A stretch of DNA of 64,000 bases, taken from contig JAHBBC010000006.1 in assembly GCA_019915015.1 (NCBI GenBank), forward strand, positions 1,488,001-1,552,000, given 5' to 3'. The notes under the pieces were generated by a model. That model saw only the letters and a list, made by a program, of their open reading frames with translations, searched no databases and was not told where the DNA came from. Shown here one piece after another: positions 1-10,693 of this stretch; within the stretch, counting starts at the first letter, position 1; each line of letters starts with the position of its first letter. The translations under genes and the position numbers were made by a program. The DNA comes from Auriscalpium vulgare (lineage: Eukaryota; Basidiomycota; Agaricomycetes; Russulales; Auriscalpiaceae).

Positions 1-1199
1 GGAGTCACATTGTCCGACTGTACGCGCTCCAAGCATATAAACTGCACGTCGCCAGTATCTGGACAACGAGAGTGATTAGTTGACTCGGAACGGCATGAAG
101 AGCACTCCTTACTGGGATTGTCAAGAGATGCTTCCAGGCCTTCAAGGAGATCCCGCGGTACATAGTAGGCGGTTGGGTGCTGGGGGTAAAACGGCCCAAT
201 GGGATTGTGTATCTGTATGCATATCACGAAGGAGTCGGTCTGACGGATCCGAGGGTTCTCCAAGAGCGTCGACAAAGAAGGAAGCGGACATTCTAAGAAG
301 TGCCCTTCATTGTCAGCTGGTTCTCTAGCGCAATTAAACAATAGTCTTACGCCAAACTTCGTTCTCCTGGCGGAATGTCCACTCGGTCTGCCAGAAGTCC
401 CAGGCCCAGTCCGACCGCGCGCCACGCTCACCCACACGGTCATCCTGGCACTTGATAGCAGCCATCATGGACGCCGATATCTCGTACTCAGCGTTTGCAT
501 AGTCCATCATCAGGCATGTCACGTAGAGAGACAGAGTGGGTGTTTGGGTGTCGGCTCCCGTGTCCGTGTTTGACGCGGTGTCAGATGGCGGCTGCGACCG
601 GGCTGCAGCGCATCATGAAGTAACTTCAGGGAGGCATGTCGTTATCACAACGTACCTATCTCCAGCTTGAACTTGCCATCCCCCATCACAGGGGATTCCC
701 TGAGCAGGTCAAAGTCGTCGCGATCCGTCTCCCTGACCTCGCCGGTTTCTGCGCTTCTCGCGCTCTCCGCCCCCTCCACGAAATCCCGTAGCTTGGAGAC
801 GTCTTTCACAACCCATTCGAAAGCCTAGTAAGTATCAGACGACGTCTCCGACGCGGTGAGTTCACAGCGTACCGTGAACGACCAATGCCGTGTCGTCTCG
901 TCCTGGTCGCGGTTATTGAGTGGCATCACGTTCGTGCCGCTCGGCGACGGCTTAGAGATGGGCCACATAGCAGCGGGCGGCGTGGCCGCGGAGCTAGATG
1001 GATGCGAGCGCGGGTCCCAGGCGTCTTGGCCGCCTCGCGACACGGTGCCAGTTGAGTGGACAGATATAGACGACTGCGACGAGCGATGGCTGTACGTCGA
1101 CCAGGGCCAGTGCGGGCGGGAGTAGTTGAGGTTTACGGAGCGTCCGCCGGGAGATGAAGACAAGGGGGAGCCGTGATGGACCGAAGGATGTTCAGTCAT
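1..1199 (-). CDS. BTB-family basidiomycete protein, 5' part (partial, runs off left edge)
   Basis: Function unknown. I recognise the text of a large basidiomycete family whose later part, outside this window, usually holds a BTB/POZ domain; that domain is recalled, not seen. The start is the ATG at 1199. Exons deduced from splice sites and frame are 1199-873, 824-656, 602-351, 292-113 and 58 to beyond base 1, with introns of 48-58 bp. Joined, they read without stops through the motifs FEWVVKDV, GKFKLEI, CLMMDYANAEYE, AAIKCQDDR, ENEVWQCPLPSLSTLLENPR, DSFVICIQIH, YYVPRDLLEGLEASLDN and GDVQFICLER. An apparent stop codon near 826 lies inside the first intron. The N-terminal ~100 residues are Ser/Thr-rich and probably disordered. 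The family assignment is from memory of its conserved blocks; that it is a real multi-exon gene is well supported. Confidence 0.65.
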
Positions 1200-1699
1200 T
1201 GAGGGACAATGGTCGCCAGTCCAGTATTGTGTCCAGGCAGACCTCGATGGTGCCCGACACTGCGCTGTTCGCTCGGCGATCTCTGGCTACGAGGGCAACA
1301 CGTCCTGGGATGAGCTACGTGGGCAGGGGACAAAAGAAAGGGCAGTCGTTGCTTTGCTGGCGCTGGCGTCGCATTCGCGCATTTCAATTTGGCATGACAC
1401 CGTGACGCCACGATCGAACTCGCATCGCGTGCTCATATGTGCTACTTGGGTCGTTGAGAAGATACAGTATGGCATTATAGTAGCGTGGGTTCGGGTACTC
1501 GGGTCTATGCATGTCGTAGCATAAAATTATTTAAATGATCCGTGTTCCGCCAATTTTTCCTACTAGTCATCCTACAGCACGTCGTAGATCGCAAAATACG
1601 AGCGTGCTGTTCAAAATAATTTTCAACGGGCCTAATATGTCGCCCAGATGGGCTCCGGAAGAAGCTCGCGCATCACTGAGGAGGATCGTTAGTCGGCAG
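1200..1699. other. intergenic, no gene seen
   Basis: This is the 5' flank of the BTB-family gene and the 3' flank of the spermidine-synthase-like gene. It is A/T-rich around 1500-1620. Short ORFs here have no recognisable motif, and I see no RNA gene. Confidence 0.5.
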
Positions 1700-3968
1700 T
1701 CAGACCGCTAGAGAGAACTGGTATTCACCGTCCCAGTGCTCCAGCGCGCTCTCATGTTGCCAGTCATGCAGGCGGTTGCGTTCGTCCTTCAGCACATACT
1801 TCTCATCGTCTCCCTCCAAGGTGCCTCCCACGAGGCCCAGAGGGACCTCCCTGGCAGTCAGGCTGTCGAATATGTGCGAGCGTAACGGTGAGTTGAGGTA
1901 ATCGGCCTCCACGGGTTTCCGGAAGTTCAACGGCTCCGTAGACGGCGAGCAGAAGAATACCTGAGCAAAGACCGTGTTGAATAGAAGAGAGATGGACGGA
2001 GCGACAGAAACGTACCACGTTGAAGAAGCCAGCAAGTAACTGTTCCTCCGTTTGACTGGGATTGGTGTCATGGAAAAGGCGACATTGTCCAAAGCTCTGC
2101 GTCAGCGTGGTCAGAATCGCCTTCGACGAATCTGAGCCCAATTTTCCAGCATAGTTCTACACCACGAATCAGCTCCATAAAACGCTTCCATGATATACCA
2201 AACTGTGGCGTACCACTGCGAGTATTGCCTTTGGCTTCATGAGGACCTTGAGATCGTCCCAGAATTGCGCCGTATAGAGCTCAGCAGGCACGCTGCCGCC
2301 TGAGAAGCAGTCGTGAACCACATAGTCATACTTCGTGATTTCGCTTTCTTCTTCACGCGCCTTCTTGAAAACAGTGCGGCGGGCATCTTCCAAGATGACC
2401 CGCCCCTCGCCAAGGTCTGGCAATCCAAAGAAGTCGCGCGAGGCATTATAGACAGCCGGATCTATCTCGATCACGGTCGTTGCGATACCATGCCGGTTGA
2501 AGGCAGTCGCTGAAATTCCGGCTCCCAAGCCACTATCCCAATATGAGATGCTGCTCTCGAACGGAACATAGGAACGAACTTACATGAAAAGCGCCTCTTC
2601 TTTGCCTTTGACGATACCACGTTCCTTGGGGTCCACAAGGCGGGCAGCCTCTTGCAGCGCAAACGCAGAGTAAATCGAGTCGCCCAAAGGCGAGCCGGCC
2701 TTGTCCACCAGAGGTTTGACAGATTGCGACCGAACGCCAATTTTGTCTCCAATCCATACACCGCCGAGCAGGGAATGCCCGGCGCGGAGGTACCTCAGAG
2801 AGTACGACCCCTGGTTGCCAGACGCGAACTCGCCAGGCGTCACGGTCTCGCCGACCACGATCCGGCCAGTGACGGACGCTGTGGAATAGAGAATCCGCAC
2901 AGGGTATTCGGGGTGTTCGAATGGTACGGGGACGGAGTAAGGGAGGTAGGGATAGTAGAGATAGCCATAGGCGTATGGGATGGCGGGTAGCACGAAACTC
3001 GCCAGCACGAGCTTTGGTGTGATGCGGAAAGTGGTGCCTTCCTCTCTGAGTGGCAAGGCGGTGACTGCGAGGCCGAGGGCAACCGCGCCGATGATGTAGA
3101 GCTAGATTCAACGCACATAAGTTCGGTGTTTCCAACTAAGCTGGTGAGGTCAAGACTTACGAGCTGCGTGTCAGAGAGAATCCTGTCCGCGAGGAACGGG
3201 ATTGTACCCCAAATGGGTTCGAAGCCAGTAATCGTGGAGGCGCTGGCTGGAAGAATGGTAAGACGCACAGCCGACCCTTCTGAGTTCTCGCCTTCAAAGT
3301 AAATCTGAGATGAGAAGCGTTCAGCGTAAGTTCCAGCGTGCCCTCGTGGCAGTGGACATCCCAGCTATCAAGGAAGCAGAGGAACAAGGTAGACGCACCG
3401 TGATCCGCTTGACAACTGACACGCCAAAATAGATGACCGGGAACAGGACAATGAAATGGGTGAGGAGAGTCCCAATGACGATGTCGTTAATCCTTGAAGT
3501 GTACAGCGCGACCCAGTACGAGGTGAAAGGCAGGGCAGAAATTAACGCTCCTGAAATGGCAACTGAGGGCCATGCAGGAGGCAATGGGCCCAGTATTCCA
3601 GCGATGCTGGCAGCCCAAACGAACTTGCTCGTGTGCAAGTTCGCGCCGACGGCGCCATAGAGGGGCTCGATCGCGCGCTGGTACAAGTGCAACGTGATGG
3701 AGAGTCCTGCTATGATGGCCAGGATGGGGAAGACGAGGAACATCTTCAACAGGGAGGGCGACTCTTCTGCCTTCGCGCCCGCAAGGCCCTGGGGCAAGGC
3801 GGTAGCGGGTGTGCGTGAGGCATTGGCTTTGGTCCTGGAGGACGGGGTGGACCTCCTGTTGCGCGGTTGTCCAGGCATTGGTTGAGCTGGGGAGGCAAGG
3901 GCCAACGTCGACGTCGACGGTTGAGACGGACTCGGGGTCACTGCCGACAATCCTCCTGCACCCCGCAT
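1700..3968 (-). CDS. membrane-anchored spermidine-synthase-like SAM-dependent protein
   Basis: The C-terminal half is a Rossmann methyltransferase fold of the spermidine/spermine synthase type. Exon 4 reads SGLGAGISATAFNRHG (glycine-rich SAM site), then VIEIDPAVY (acidic residue for the ribose) and YDYVVHDCFSGG. The N-terminal half has a Ser/Pro-rich leader followed by several hydrophobic segments (for example LLKMFLVFPILAIIAGLSI), so it is a membrane protein. Exons are 3968-3399, 3304-3161, 3101-2584, 2550-2214, 2156-2016 and 1960-1700, all with GT-AG introns in frame. Fungal proteins of this architecture are annotated as spermidine synthases, but the substrate is unproven: it may not make polyamines. 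The gene is divergent from the SDR gene, with only 130 bp between the start codons. Confidence 0.8.
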
Positions 3969-4098
3969 CCGCTGACCCAGGCACGCTATTCATTTTCGGA
4001 CGCGGCCCCGATCACTGCGCATACAACTTCCTTCACAGTTACTTACCCAACGGCTGGTCCTTTGGTTTCGAATCCTCCGCACTCTCTTTCCAGATAAT
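3969..4098. promoter_or_regulatory. short divergent promoter region
   Basis: Only 130 bp separate the start codons of the minus-strand spermidine-synthase-like gene and the plus-strand SDR gene, so both promoters and 5' UTRs must share this segment. No single TATA element stands out. The role is inferred from gene orientation alone. Confidence 0.45.
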
Positions 4099-5749
4099 AT
4101 GGAGTCCCAGACGCAAGGAGAACCCGGCGAGCCCATCTTCGACACATTCGATGTCGACCTCCTCGTCAAGGTCTTCGCGCACACCCTCTTCAGTGAGCCT
4201 GACCCTTTCTCGCCCTCTGACCTGGCTAACTCGATCCCCATCAGGTCCATTCTTCATATTCTTTCTACCCCTGTTGGCTGTCTTCTCCGGGGCCGACTAC
4301 ACCGACACCCAGGTCGTAGTACCTTCCGTGTACTTCGTCGTCATCAGCATCTTCTGTGAGTTCCATCGTCCTCATCCAGCCCCAAGCGTCTCACATCCGT
4401 CAGGGTTTACCAAATGGTATTCTAGGTTATGGCGCAACCAGGGAAGCCTGCTCTATGGCCCCGGTATGCTGGATTGGGGCGAGCAGATCGTCCTCATCAC
4501 GGGAGGTGTGCCTTGCGCCTGTGGTATATACTTGCCAGTAGCTCATCATCCCTGTCAGGTGCCTCTGGTATCGGAGAGCTTCTCGCGAACACCTTGGCTG
4601 TCCGCAATGTCACCGTCGTAGTATTAGACGTCAAGCCGATTGTCACCGAGAACTGTAAGCACCTCCACCCATCTTGGCGGTTGTAGGCTTACCACCGAGT
4701 CTAGACAATATCGTGTACTTCAAGTGCGACGTCTCTAAATGGGAGGAGGTAGAAGCAGTGCAGAAGCAAGTTGTCGAAGAGGTCGGTTACTGTCCAAGGC
4801 TACATTCGTTCCTCAGCTAATATCCTTGTGTAGCTTGGTCACCCGACCGTTATCATCAACAACGCCGGCGTTGTACAAGGCAAACTTATTCTTGACCTGT
4901 CCCCTGAAGACGTCACACAGTATGGAGCATGCGAGTTCAGTCTCTTAGGCGTGTGCTGACTGAGTGCTAAGAACCTTTGGTGTCAACACTCTGTCCCACT
5001 TCTGGATCCTCAAAGCCTTCCTGCCGGAGATGATCAAGCAAAAGACTGGCCACATAGTGAGTATTGCGCTTGTATACTGTCAATCGCGCCATATCATGAT
5101 ACCCTTAGATCACGATGGCTTCTGTCGCAGGTCTCGTAGGGATGGCGCAGATGAGTAAGTCATTTGCGCTGTATCGCACATGGGTGTGCCAGTGACAATC
5201 GTTCCTTCCAGCCGACTACAACGCCTCAAAAGCAGCCCTCATTTCGCTCCATGAATCGCTTCGGTACGAGCTTGACAAAAGGTACGTCGCTCTTCGCCTA
5301 GATGTTTGCCCAACAACAACTAGCATTCGCCAGGTACAATGCCCCTAAGATTCGCACAACATTGGTCGTGCCAGGCCACGTCTACACGCCCCTCTTCTCG
5401 ACGGTGACCCTGTCCGAAAGCCGGATTTTCCGCTTCTTCGTTCCCTCCCTCGACCCTGTGACCGTTACCAAGAAGGTCATCGCCGCGCTTGACGAGCAGC
5501 ATTCGAGGACGCTCTACCTCCCGTTCTATGTCCACTTTGCGCCGTACCTGCGGATAGTGCCGACCTTTGTGCGCGACTTCGGTCAATGGGTACGTCCCGT
5601 TAGCAGCCTATCTCTGTCGCTGTGCTTGACTAGCCTCATAGCTCTCGGGCGCCGATTATGCGATGAAGAGATTTGTGAAAGTGTCCGGGAGGCGGCCGGA
5701 GGAGGGACCGGCCCCTGCAGTCGCAGAGGACCGCACCAAGGCAGACTGA
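4099..5749 (+). CDS. short-chain dehydrogenase/reductase, SDR16C (retinol dehydrogenase / 17-beta-HSD11-like)
   Basis: This is an NAD(P)-dependent oxidoreductase of lipid-type substrates, probably bound to the ER or lipid droplets. Exon 1 is 4099-4192. Exon 2 encodes a hydrophobic anchor (SPFFIFFLPLLAVF). The cofactor loop TGGASGIG forms exactly across the intron near 4500-4560. Then follow VVVLDVK (acidic residue ending beta-2), NNAGVVQGK, the catalytic Ser in ITMASVAG, and the catalytic Tyr/Lys in YNASKAA; the later VVPGHVYTPLF matches the family's PG motif. The stop is at 5747-5749. The gene has about ten short introns and no lesions. N-anchored fungal SDRs with the TGGASGIG/YNASK pattern fit the 17-beta-HSD11/RDH10 group; the substrate cannot be read from the sequence. 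Confidence 0.85.
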
Positions 5750-6076
5750 CGTCGGCTCGTTGCTGTATTTATTGAGCTCTAATTATGAATCACACATATT
5801 TGTCGGATGATCATATCGAGAGGATGTCGTCGATGATCGTGGTCTGAAAGGCCAAGCCTCCAGGGGAGATTGCGTCGACTAGGGAAGGCATCTGTCGGTC
5901 GTCGATATCAAGCATTGGGTGTTGCAGGTCAAAAGACCCATGTTTGGCATGATCGCATATGATGTACAAGGCTGGGGCATGATCAAAGCGATGCATGGGT
6001 GGTTTCATACCAAAATATAGCGCACGACAACGTCACAGGAACATCCTACTCTCCGCCGACCGACTGCAAGCTCCGA
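5750..6076. other. 3' intergenic region between convergent genes
   Basis: These are the shared 3' flanks of the SDR (+) and rpL35 (-) genes. The short ORFs lack motifs. Nothing else was recognised. Confidence 0.5.
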
Positions 6077-6619
6077 TCATGCCTTGACAGCGTACTTCCG
6101 CAGAGGGAAGTGCGTGTCCTTCTTCTTTTGGCGGACTGTCTTCAGCGACTTCTCGTGCTACATCGGCGCGCCATTGCACGTTAGTGGGCAGGTATCGAAG
6201 CAAGGTGGGGAGCACGCACAGAGGTCAACCGCCTCCGGATCGCTCGCGTCTGCTTCTTGCGGAGGTCGAGGGGTAGGTACTTCTTCGACTTGTAGTACTC
6301 GCGGAGGTTTTGCCGTTGCTTCTGGTTTGTTACCGTGAGCACGCGGGCGATCGACTTGCGAACGGTGTTGCTGGGAGCTTTATCAGCACAAACTACATTG
6401 CGCTTCGTCTATAGATGCACATACATCTTGGTGAGCTTGCTCGCAGAGCCACCGGCGATCTTCTGCACGCGCAGAGTCAAAAGCTCATTCTTAAGCTCGA
6501 CGAGCTGTTTTGAGAGGTCGTTCTTCGACCTGCGGGAGAGCGTTCAGCGAGATAGCGTAGAGCGAGGAACGGGCAGCGCACTTCGACTGGAGCTCGTATG
6601 CCTTGACCTTGCCGACCAT
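6077..6619 (-). CDS. rpl35: 60S ribosomal protein L35 (uL29)
   Basis: This is a cytosolic large-subunit protein near the peptide exit tunnel. The start at 6619 reads [13 protein letters not shown]. Exon limits are 6619-6582, 6529-6427, 6370 to about 6228, and a last exon ending at 6077. The junctions restore the diagnostic text [59 protein letters not shown] and [11 protein letters not shown]. The length of about 123 residues equals the family norm. This eukaryotic protein is extremely conserved, so identification is secure. It lies tail-to-tail with the SDR gene. Confidence 0.97.
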
Positions 6620-7162
6620 TGTGACTTGAGGATGCTGGTTTCGACGGCGCGCGTTAGGTAGGCGTCGGTGGATAGACACGTGGGAATGCTCGCCAGGCAA
6701 ACTGTACAGCTGCAAGCCACTGTTCCCACGCTGCGGGCCGGGCCGGCCGGCAAGTCAGCCTTAGTCAGGTCGAGCTGCGACACGCCGATCGAACTGCTCG
6801 TCTTCGACTCAAGTTCGAGAGACTCATCGCTTTCGTTTTGCAGCCCAGACAAGCTTGCGCATTCCGTCGCACGGTGGCATTCTTCTCAAGGTTAGAGACC
6901 TTGGTAAATATATCGCGGTGCTCTGGGCATCAAGGTGAGTAAGTAAACATTACTGTACCCAGCTAAATGTGTACCCTAGGGGACTCTAAAGTATCTAATC
7001 ATTAGAATCTATGGCTTCCTTTCGTGCGCCCGCGAAGATCGTCGTGGTGAACTTGTACAGCTTACATATTGCTGTACTCTATGTGCATACCAAAACCTTT
7101 GATCGCAACATCCAACGGTCGCAAATTAGTCGCAACTAACGGAAAGCCGGGTCAGGATCCCG

Positions 7163-7254
7163 CGCCACTAATACTAAAGAATGCGTCCAATATCTATGCA
7201 GACGCGTTCTTTTGTGATTGAGCGTCAGGGAATCCACGTCTGACGCTTTAGTGG
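7163..7254. repeat. nested inverted repeats (possible folded element)
   Basis: Three pairs can be read. Bases 7176-7187 pair with 7201-7212 (12 bp, one mismatch). Bases 7221-7228 pair with 7240-7247 (8 bp, perfect). The outer gccacta near 7165 pairs with tagtggc near 7254. Together they could fold into a multi-branched structure of about 90 nt. It could be a decayed MITE, a structured UTR, or chance. No target duplication or conserved RNA box was identified. Confidence 0.3.
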
Positions 7255-7506
7255 CTGTCTACTGCTTGCTCTTACTGGTCCACCTCTCCTTTGCCGTCGA
7301 CCAGTTGAAGCTACTCATTTTGCTGGGACGGCTGGGTTACTTGGCTCTTGCGGTCTTACTGGCGTGTACCTATTTCTCATATAGCTGACTGATGACATCA
7401 CAGCGATACACTTCTCTGATGATCTGGTCCTTCTGACGCTGCCTGCGGAAGGAGGTTAATTAGCGCAAGCTCAGTGCAAGCTCCCACACCTGTCTCGCCA
7501 TATAGC

Positions 7507-7512
7507 TATAAA
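7507..7512 (+). promoter_or_regulatory. TATA box of the 7-TM gene
   Basis: TATAAA lies 58 bp upstream of the ATG at 7570, a common spacing for basidiomycete genes with short 5' UTRs. Confidence 0.45.
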
Positions 7513-7569
7513 GTCCTCGCAGATCCCTCATCCCTCCCCTCTGCTCCTTTCTTGCTGGAAGTATCAAGC

Positions 7570-9024
7570 ATGGCCATAACCGGTAAGGCTTTGTCCGGAA
7601 TCCTGATAGAAATCTATCTCTACGGTCAGTAATCAGTGTTGCTTCACGGGGCCCAGCCATCTGACCGTGTTGCAGGCATAAACACCCTCCTGTTCGCTTT
7701 GACTTTGCACACTCTTTTGTACGTTTTCCCTCAGCCTAGTTGCCTCCACCATCAAACGAGCTGCTCACTCCACTGGAAAGCCAAAAGATTAGAAAGAACC
7801 GTACGAATCAATGCTTGGCTTTGGCAATGATAGTCATGTACTTGGTGGCCACTGTCAGCGCACTTCTCGATGCCTTTGCCATGGGTTCGCTTGCCATAAC
7901 CCTGGACATCACGGAAGCACGTCTTATCAGGCTCGCGACCTTGGATAATATTGCTGAGTCCCTCCCATACATAAATGTGAGTGGTTGAATGGGGGGATCG
8001 CCTTCGAAGCTAACTCGATCTGAACCCTAGGCCATCATCGGGGACGCTATAGTCATTTGGCGAGCGTGGGTTATCTGGGGACGCTCCTGGCGCGCCGCGA
8101 TCGGCCCCATTATCCTCTTGCTTGACACTCTCGCCGTAGTACTGGTTCAACTTATCTTGCAGAATCGGCCCGGTTACCTTATACCAGCTGCGCATGCCTC
8201 GGCGGTCTCTACAACGACAATATATCGCCTGAATGTAGCCAGCTATGCGCTCACCTTATCCACAAATGCTGTGACTACAGCGATGATCGCATATCGTACT
8301 TGGTGGGCATCATACTAATTAGATTTGTTCACATTGACTAGATATTGATTCCGGCATTCCAGGCTACACTACCGTTCATCGTTAACGGTCCGCATCAGAA
8401 TCGGGCGTAATCGAGCTCTGGCCGTCCTTCTGTTACTTGTGGAGTCTGGAGCGATCTACTGCACTATTTGGGTATGTAGTATTTGTTAACTGTTCTGCTA
8501 AGTGAGCCCATTGTTGACGCACCCGGCCTAGATCGGTGCTATAGTTGTTGTGGCTTTAACTTTTAATACAGACGGAGGGACATATAGTATGCTCATCGGC
8601 CTGCTCCCGCAGCTAATTGTAAGTATCACGCTCTGTCATGATGTCATTATTTCTGACGAGAAGTATGTAGACGATGTACCCTATCGTCATCGTGGTTCTC
8701 TGTGCTTTGCAACGGTCATATACCGACACTGTTACGCTGGGCAAGCCCAGTGATATACTGCCGACCGCGTACCGCACCCCCGATACTCCGGGCTCGCGTA
8801 TCCAGCAATCCAGCTCTGCCACAGCCATTGCGTTCGCAACCACTCGCAATGGACGTCTTCAGAGGATGGCCGCTTCTACAAGCCCTGTGTCATTAGGGTT
8901 GGATGTGAACGACGTGGATCCAGAGAAGACATTGCCACCACTACCGCATACAATGAGCGAGGAGGATACCAGGCCAGCGTCGTTGCTTGCGTCCGCGTCC
9001 TCATCACCGTATTCTACAGCCTAG
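7570..9024 (+). CDS. basidiomycete seven-transmembrane protein (function unknown)
   Basis: This is an integral membrane protein of an expanded agaricomycete family with about seven hydrophobic helices. Exons are 7570-7624, 7676 to about 7718, about 7781-7975, 8031-8302, 8363-8471, 8532-8618 and 8671-9024. Recognisable blocks are GINTLLFALTLHTLL, LALAMIVMYLVATVSALLDA, AIIGDAIVIWRAWVIWGRSW (the family hallmark), LTLSTNAVTTAMIAYRTW, LAVLLLLVESGAIYCTIW and TMYPIVIVVLCALQRSY. A Ser/Thr/Pro-rich cytoplasmic tail of about 100 residues follows. The exon 2/3 junction is uncertain because the frame only works with a weak acceptor near 7780. Such proteins look receptor-like, but no ligand or signalling role is established, and I give no symbol. 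Confidence 0.75.
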
Positions 9025-9256
9025 GACTGCCTGAGCACTTCCCTTCCTATTGAGCAATCCTGTATTGATGACTTTGTACAGATTATCGACGGTGTACATA
9101 GAAACGGACCAACCTAGATATACATATGCTCTGTAACATGCCGGCTGCTTCTGTGGATTGATACTCCCTGTTCGCTGTGAGAACAGATCGCTGACCTGGT
9201 GAGCCTACATGTCTTACAGTTCTCCGCTAACTTCTACACATCGGTGCCCCCGTCCG

Positions 9257-10519
9257 TCACGGGGCCCGGGTAGCCGTAGTCTGGTTCCTCTGAACAAGAT
9301 CTTGAAACCGTACGAGCTTCCCTCCGAAGATATCGAGGGAACTAGAAAACCAATGAGCGATTGTAAACAAGACAGGCCTCGTTTCCTACTTACCTTCCAT
9401 AGGTCAGGTCAACCCGTCCACCGGACAGTCGTTCGACGAGGTCCACGTCGAATAGATCTGTTACGAGTTTAGTACAATTGATTTCGAGGCAACGTGACCC
9501 CCAACCTTTTGCTCCTCCAGCGTACGTTGTGGGAATCCGAACCCACTCGCCAAGCTCTGAAGCGAGCTATCAAGTGGCCGCAACAGACAATTAGAAACGT
9601 ACGCACTAGCAACGAGGGCCTCGTCTATCCCTTCACACAAACCCTCCACGTCCGCGGCATGAACGAGAAATTCGCTGCAGGCGCCCGTGTAAATTGTTAT
9701 CAACAAGCTCGGACGTCTGCCCTACCTGCAGTACTCGGACAGCATGTCTAGCGTTTCTGGAACGCTATGTCAGACCAGGTACCACCGAAAGACGACGCGA
9801 ACTGTGCGGAACCTTGGCAGACCTCCATGTCGGTGATGTCTTGCCACTTGTTCATGGCGATCAGCCATTTGTCGCCGCGCCGACGACAGCTACAAGACGG
9901 CTCGAGGGAAACAAAAGGGATCATCAAAAAGACTTCGTACCTTACGTCCACGACGAGTCTTTCTTTACCAACGAGAGACGATATCGCTTGTAATCGCTCC
10001 AACGAGAAGCGCGTGCCGGGAAACAAATACGAAGTAACAATGACCTGATCACAAGCCTTCAACGTACTTACCTTGAGAAAGCGCAAACGCGTGACACACC
10101 TTACTAGCCCCAAGAGAGATCCATTGGTGTGCATTCTGGTCGTTGATGCCACCGCCGATCTGTAGCCCACCTGCCCGACTGTCAATGAAAGCGACATCAC
10201 GGCAACAGGCCGAACTCACCGGGCCATGCCTTCAATGCATCCTCTGCAGCCTGCTCATTACCAGCGCCAAGCTTGATTAAGTGTCCACCCAATAGACCGT
10301 GCTCCTTGTAGAGTGTCGCGAAGTATGCAGGTGATTCGCTGCCGAAGTTAATTGACCGGTCAGGTCAGATCGCCGCATCGAGCGAGCCTACCTCGAGACA
10401 AAGTTGGTTCTTAATGCGGCAGTATCTTCCGACAGTGTGCCGCCAACGATTTGCTTGACCTGGCCGCCATGGAGGTCAATGCATGGGCGGAACAGGCTTC
10501 GGCGAGGCGGAGCGCTCAT
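9257..10519 (-). CDS. HIS6: phosphoribosylformimino-AICAR ribotide isomerase (HisA-type, HIS6)
   Basis: This cytosolic TIM-barrel enzyme of histidine biosynthesis isomerises ProFAR to PRFAR. Start ATG is at 10519. Ten exons were resolved: 10519-10392, 10338-10220, 10170-10100, 10044-9941, 9889-9813, 9747-9726, 9674-9607, 9556-9506, 9457-9394 and 9341-9257. The joined text gives [17 protein letters not shown] (catalytic Asp), [70 protein letters not shown] and [10 protein letters not shown], all standard fungal HIS6 blocks. Exon 6 is only 22 bp. No lesions. Reading the exons end-to-end is the only way to see this gene, because each ORF alone looks trivial. Confidence 0.95.
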
Positions 10520-10693
10520 GAAGGTTGCAAGTGAGTCCAGGTGTGGCGCCGCCGCGTACTCAGGGCCAGATCACAAGCTTACCCGATTCCAGGAATACGA
10601 CCTACTCGATCGTCGATTCCGGTGGCCAGACGTACGTATATACAATTTTCTTGAAGTTGAACTATGATACATCGTGCTCGCGATTTTCATGTA

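Larger units (their letters stand above)
6620..7569. other. long intergenic region with nested inverted repeats
   Basis: This is the upstream region of rpL35 (-) and of the 7-TM gene (+). It contains a G/C-rich stretch near 6730-6760 with gggccggccggc-type palindromes, an A/T-rich part at 6900-7100, and three inverted-repeat pairs between 7163 and 7254 (listed separately). No convincing coding exon was found on either strand. Confidence 0.5.

Noticed and set aside
822..832. In-frame stop codon in the BTB-family gene
   Set aside because: It lies inside a 48-bp GT-AG intron (825-872); splicing joins WSFT to AFEWVV in frame.
9461..10200. Separate small ORFs on the minus strand
   Set aside because: They are exons and read-through introns of one gene, HIS6.
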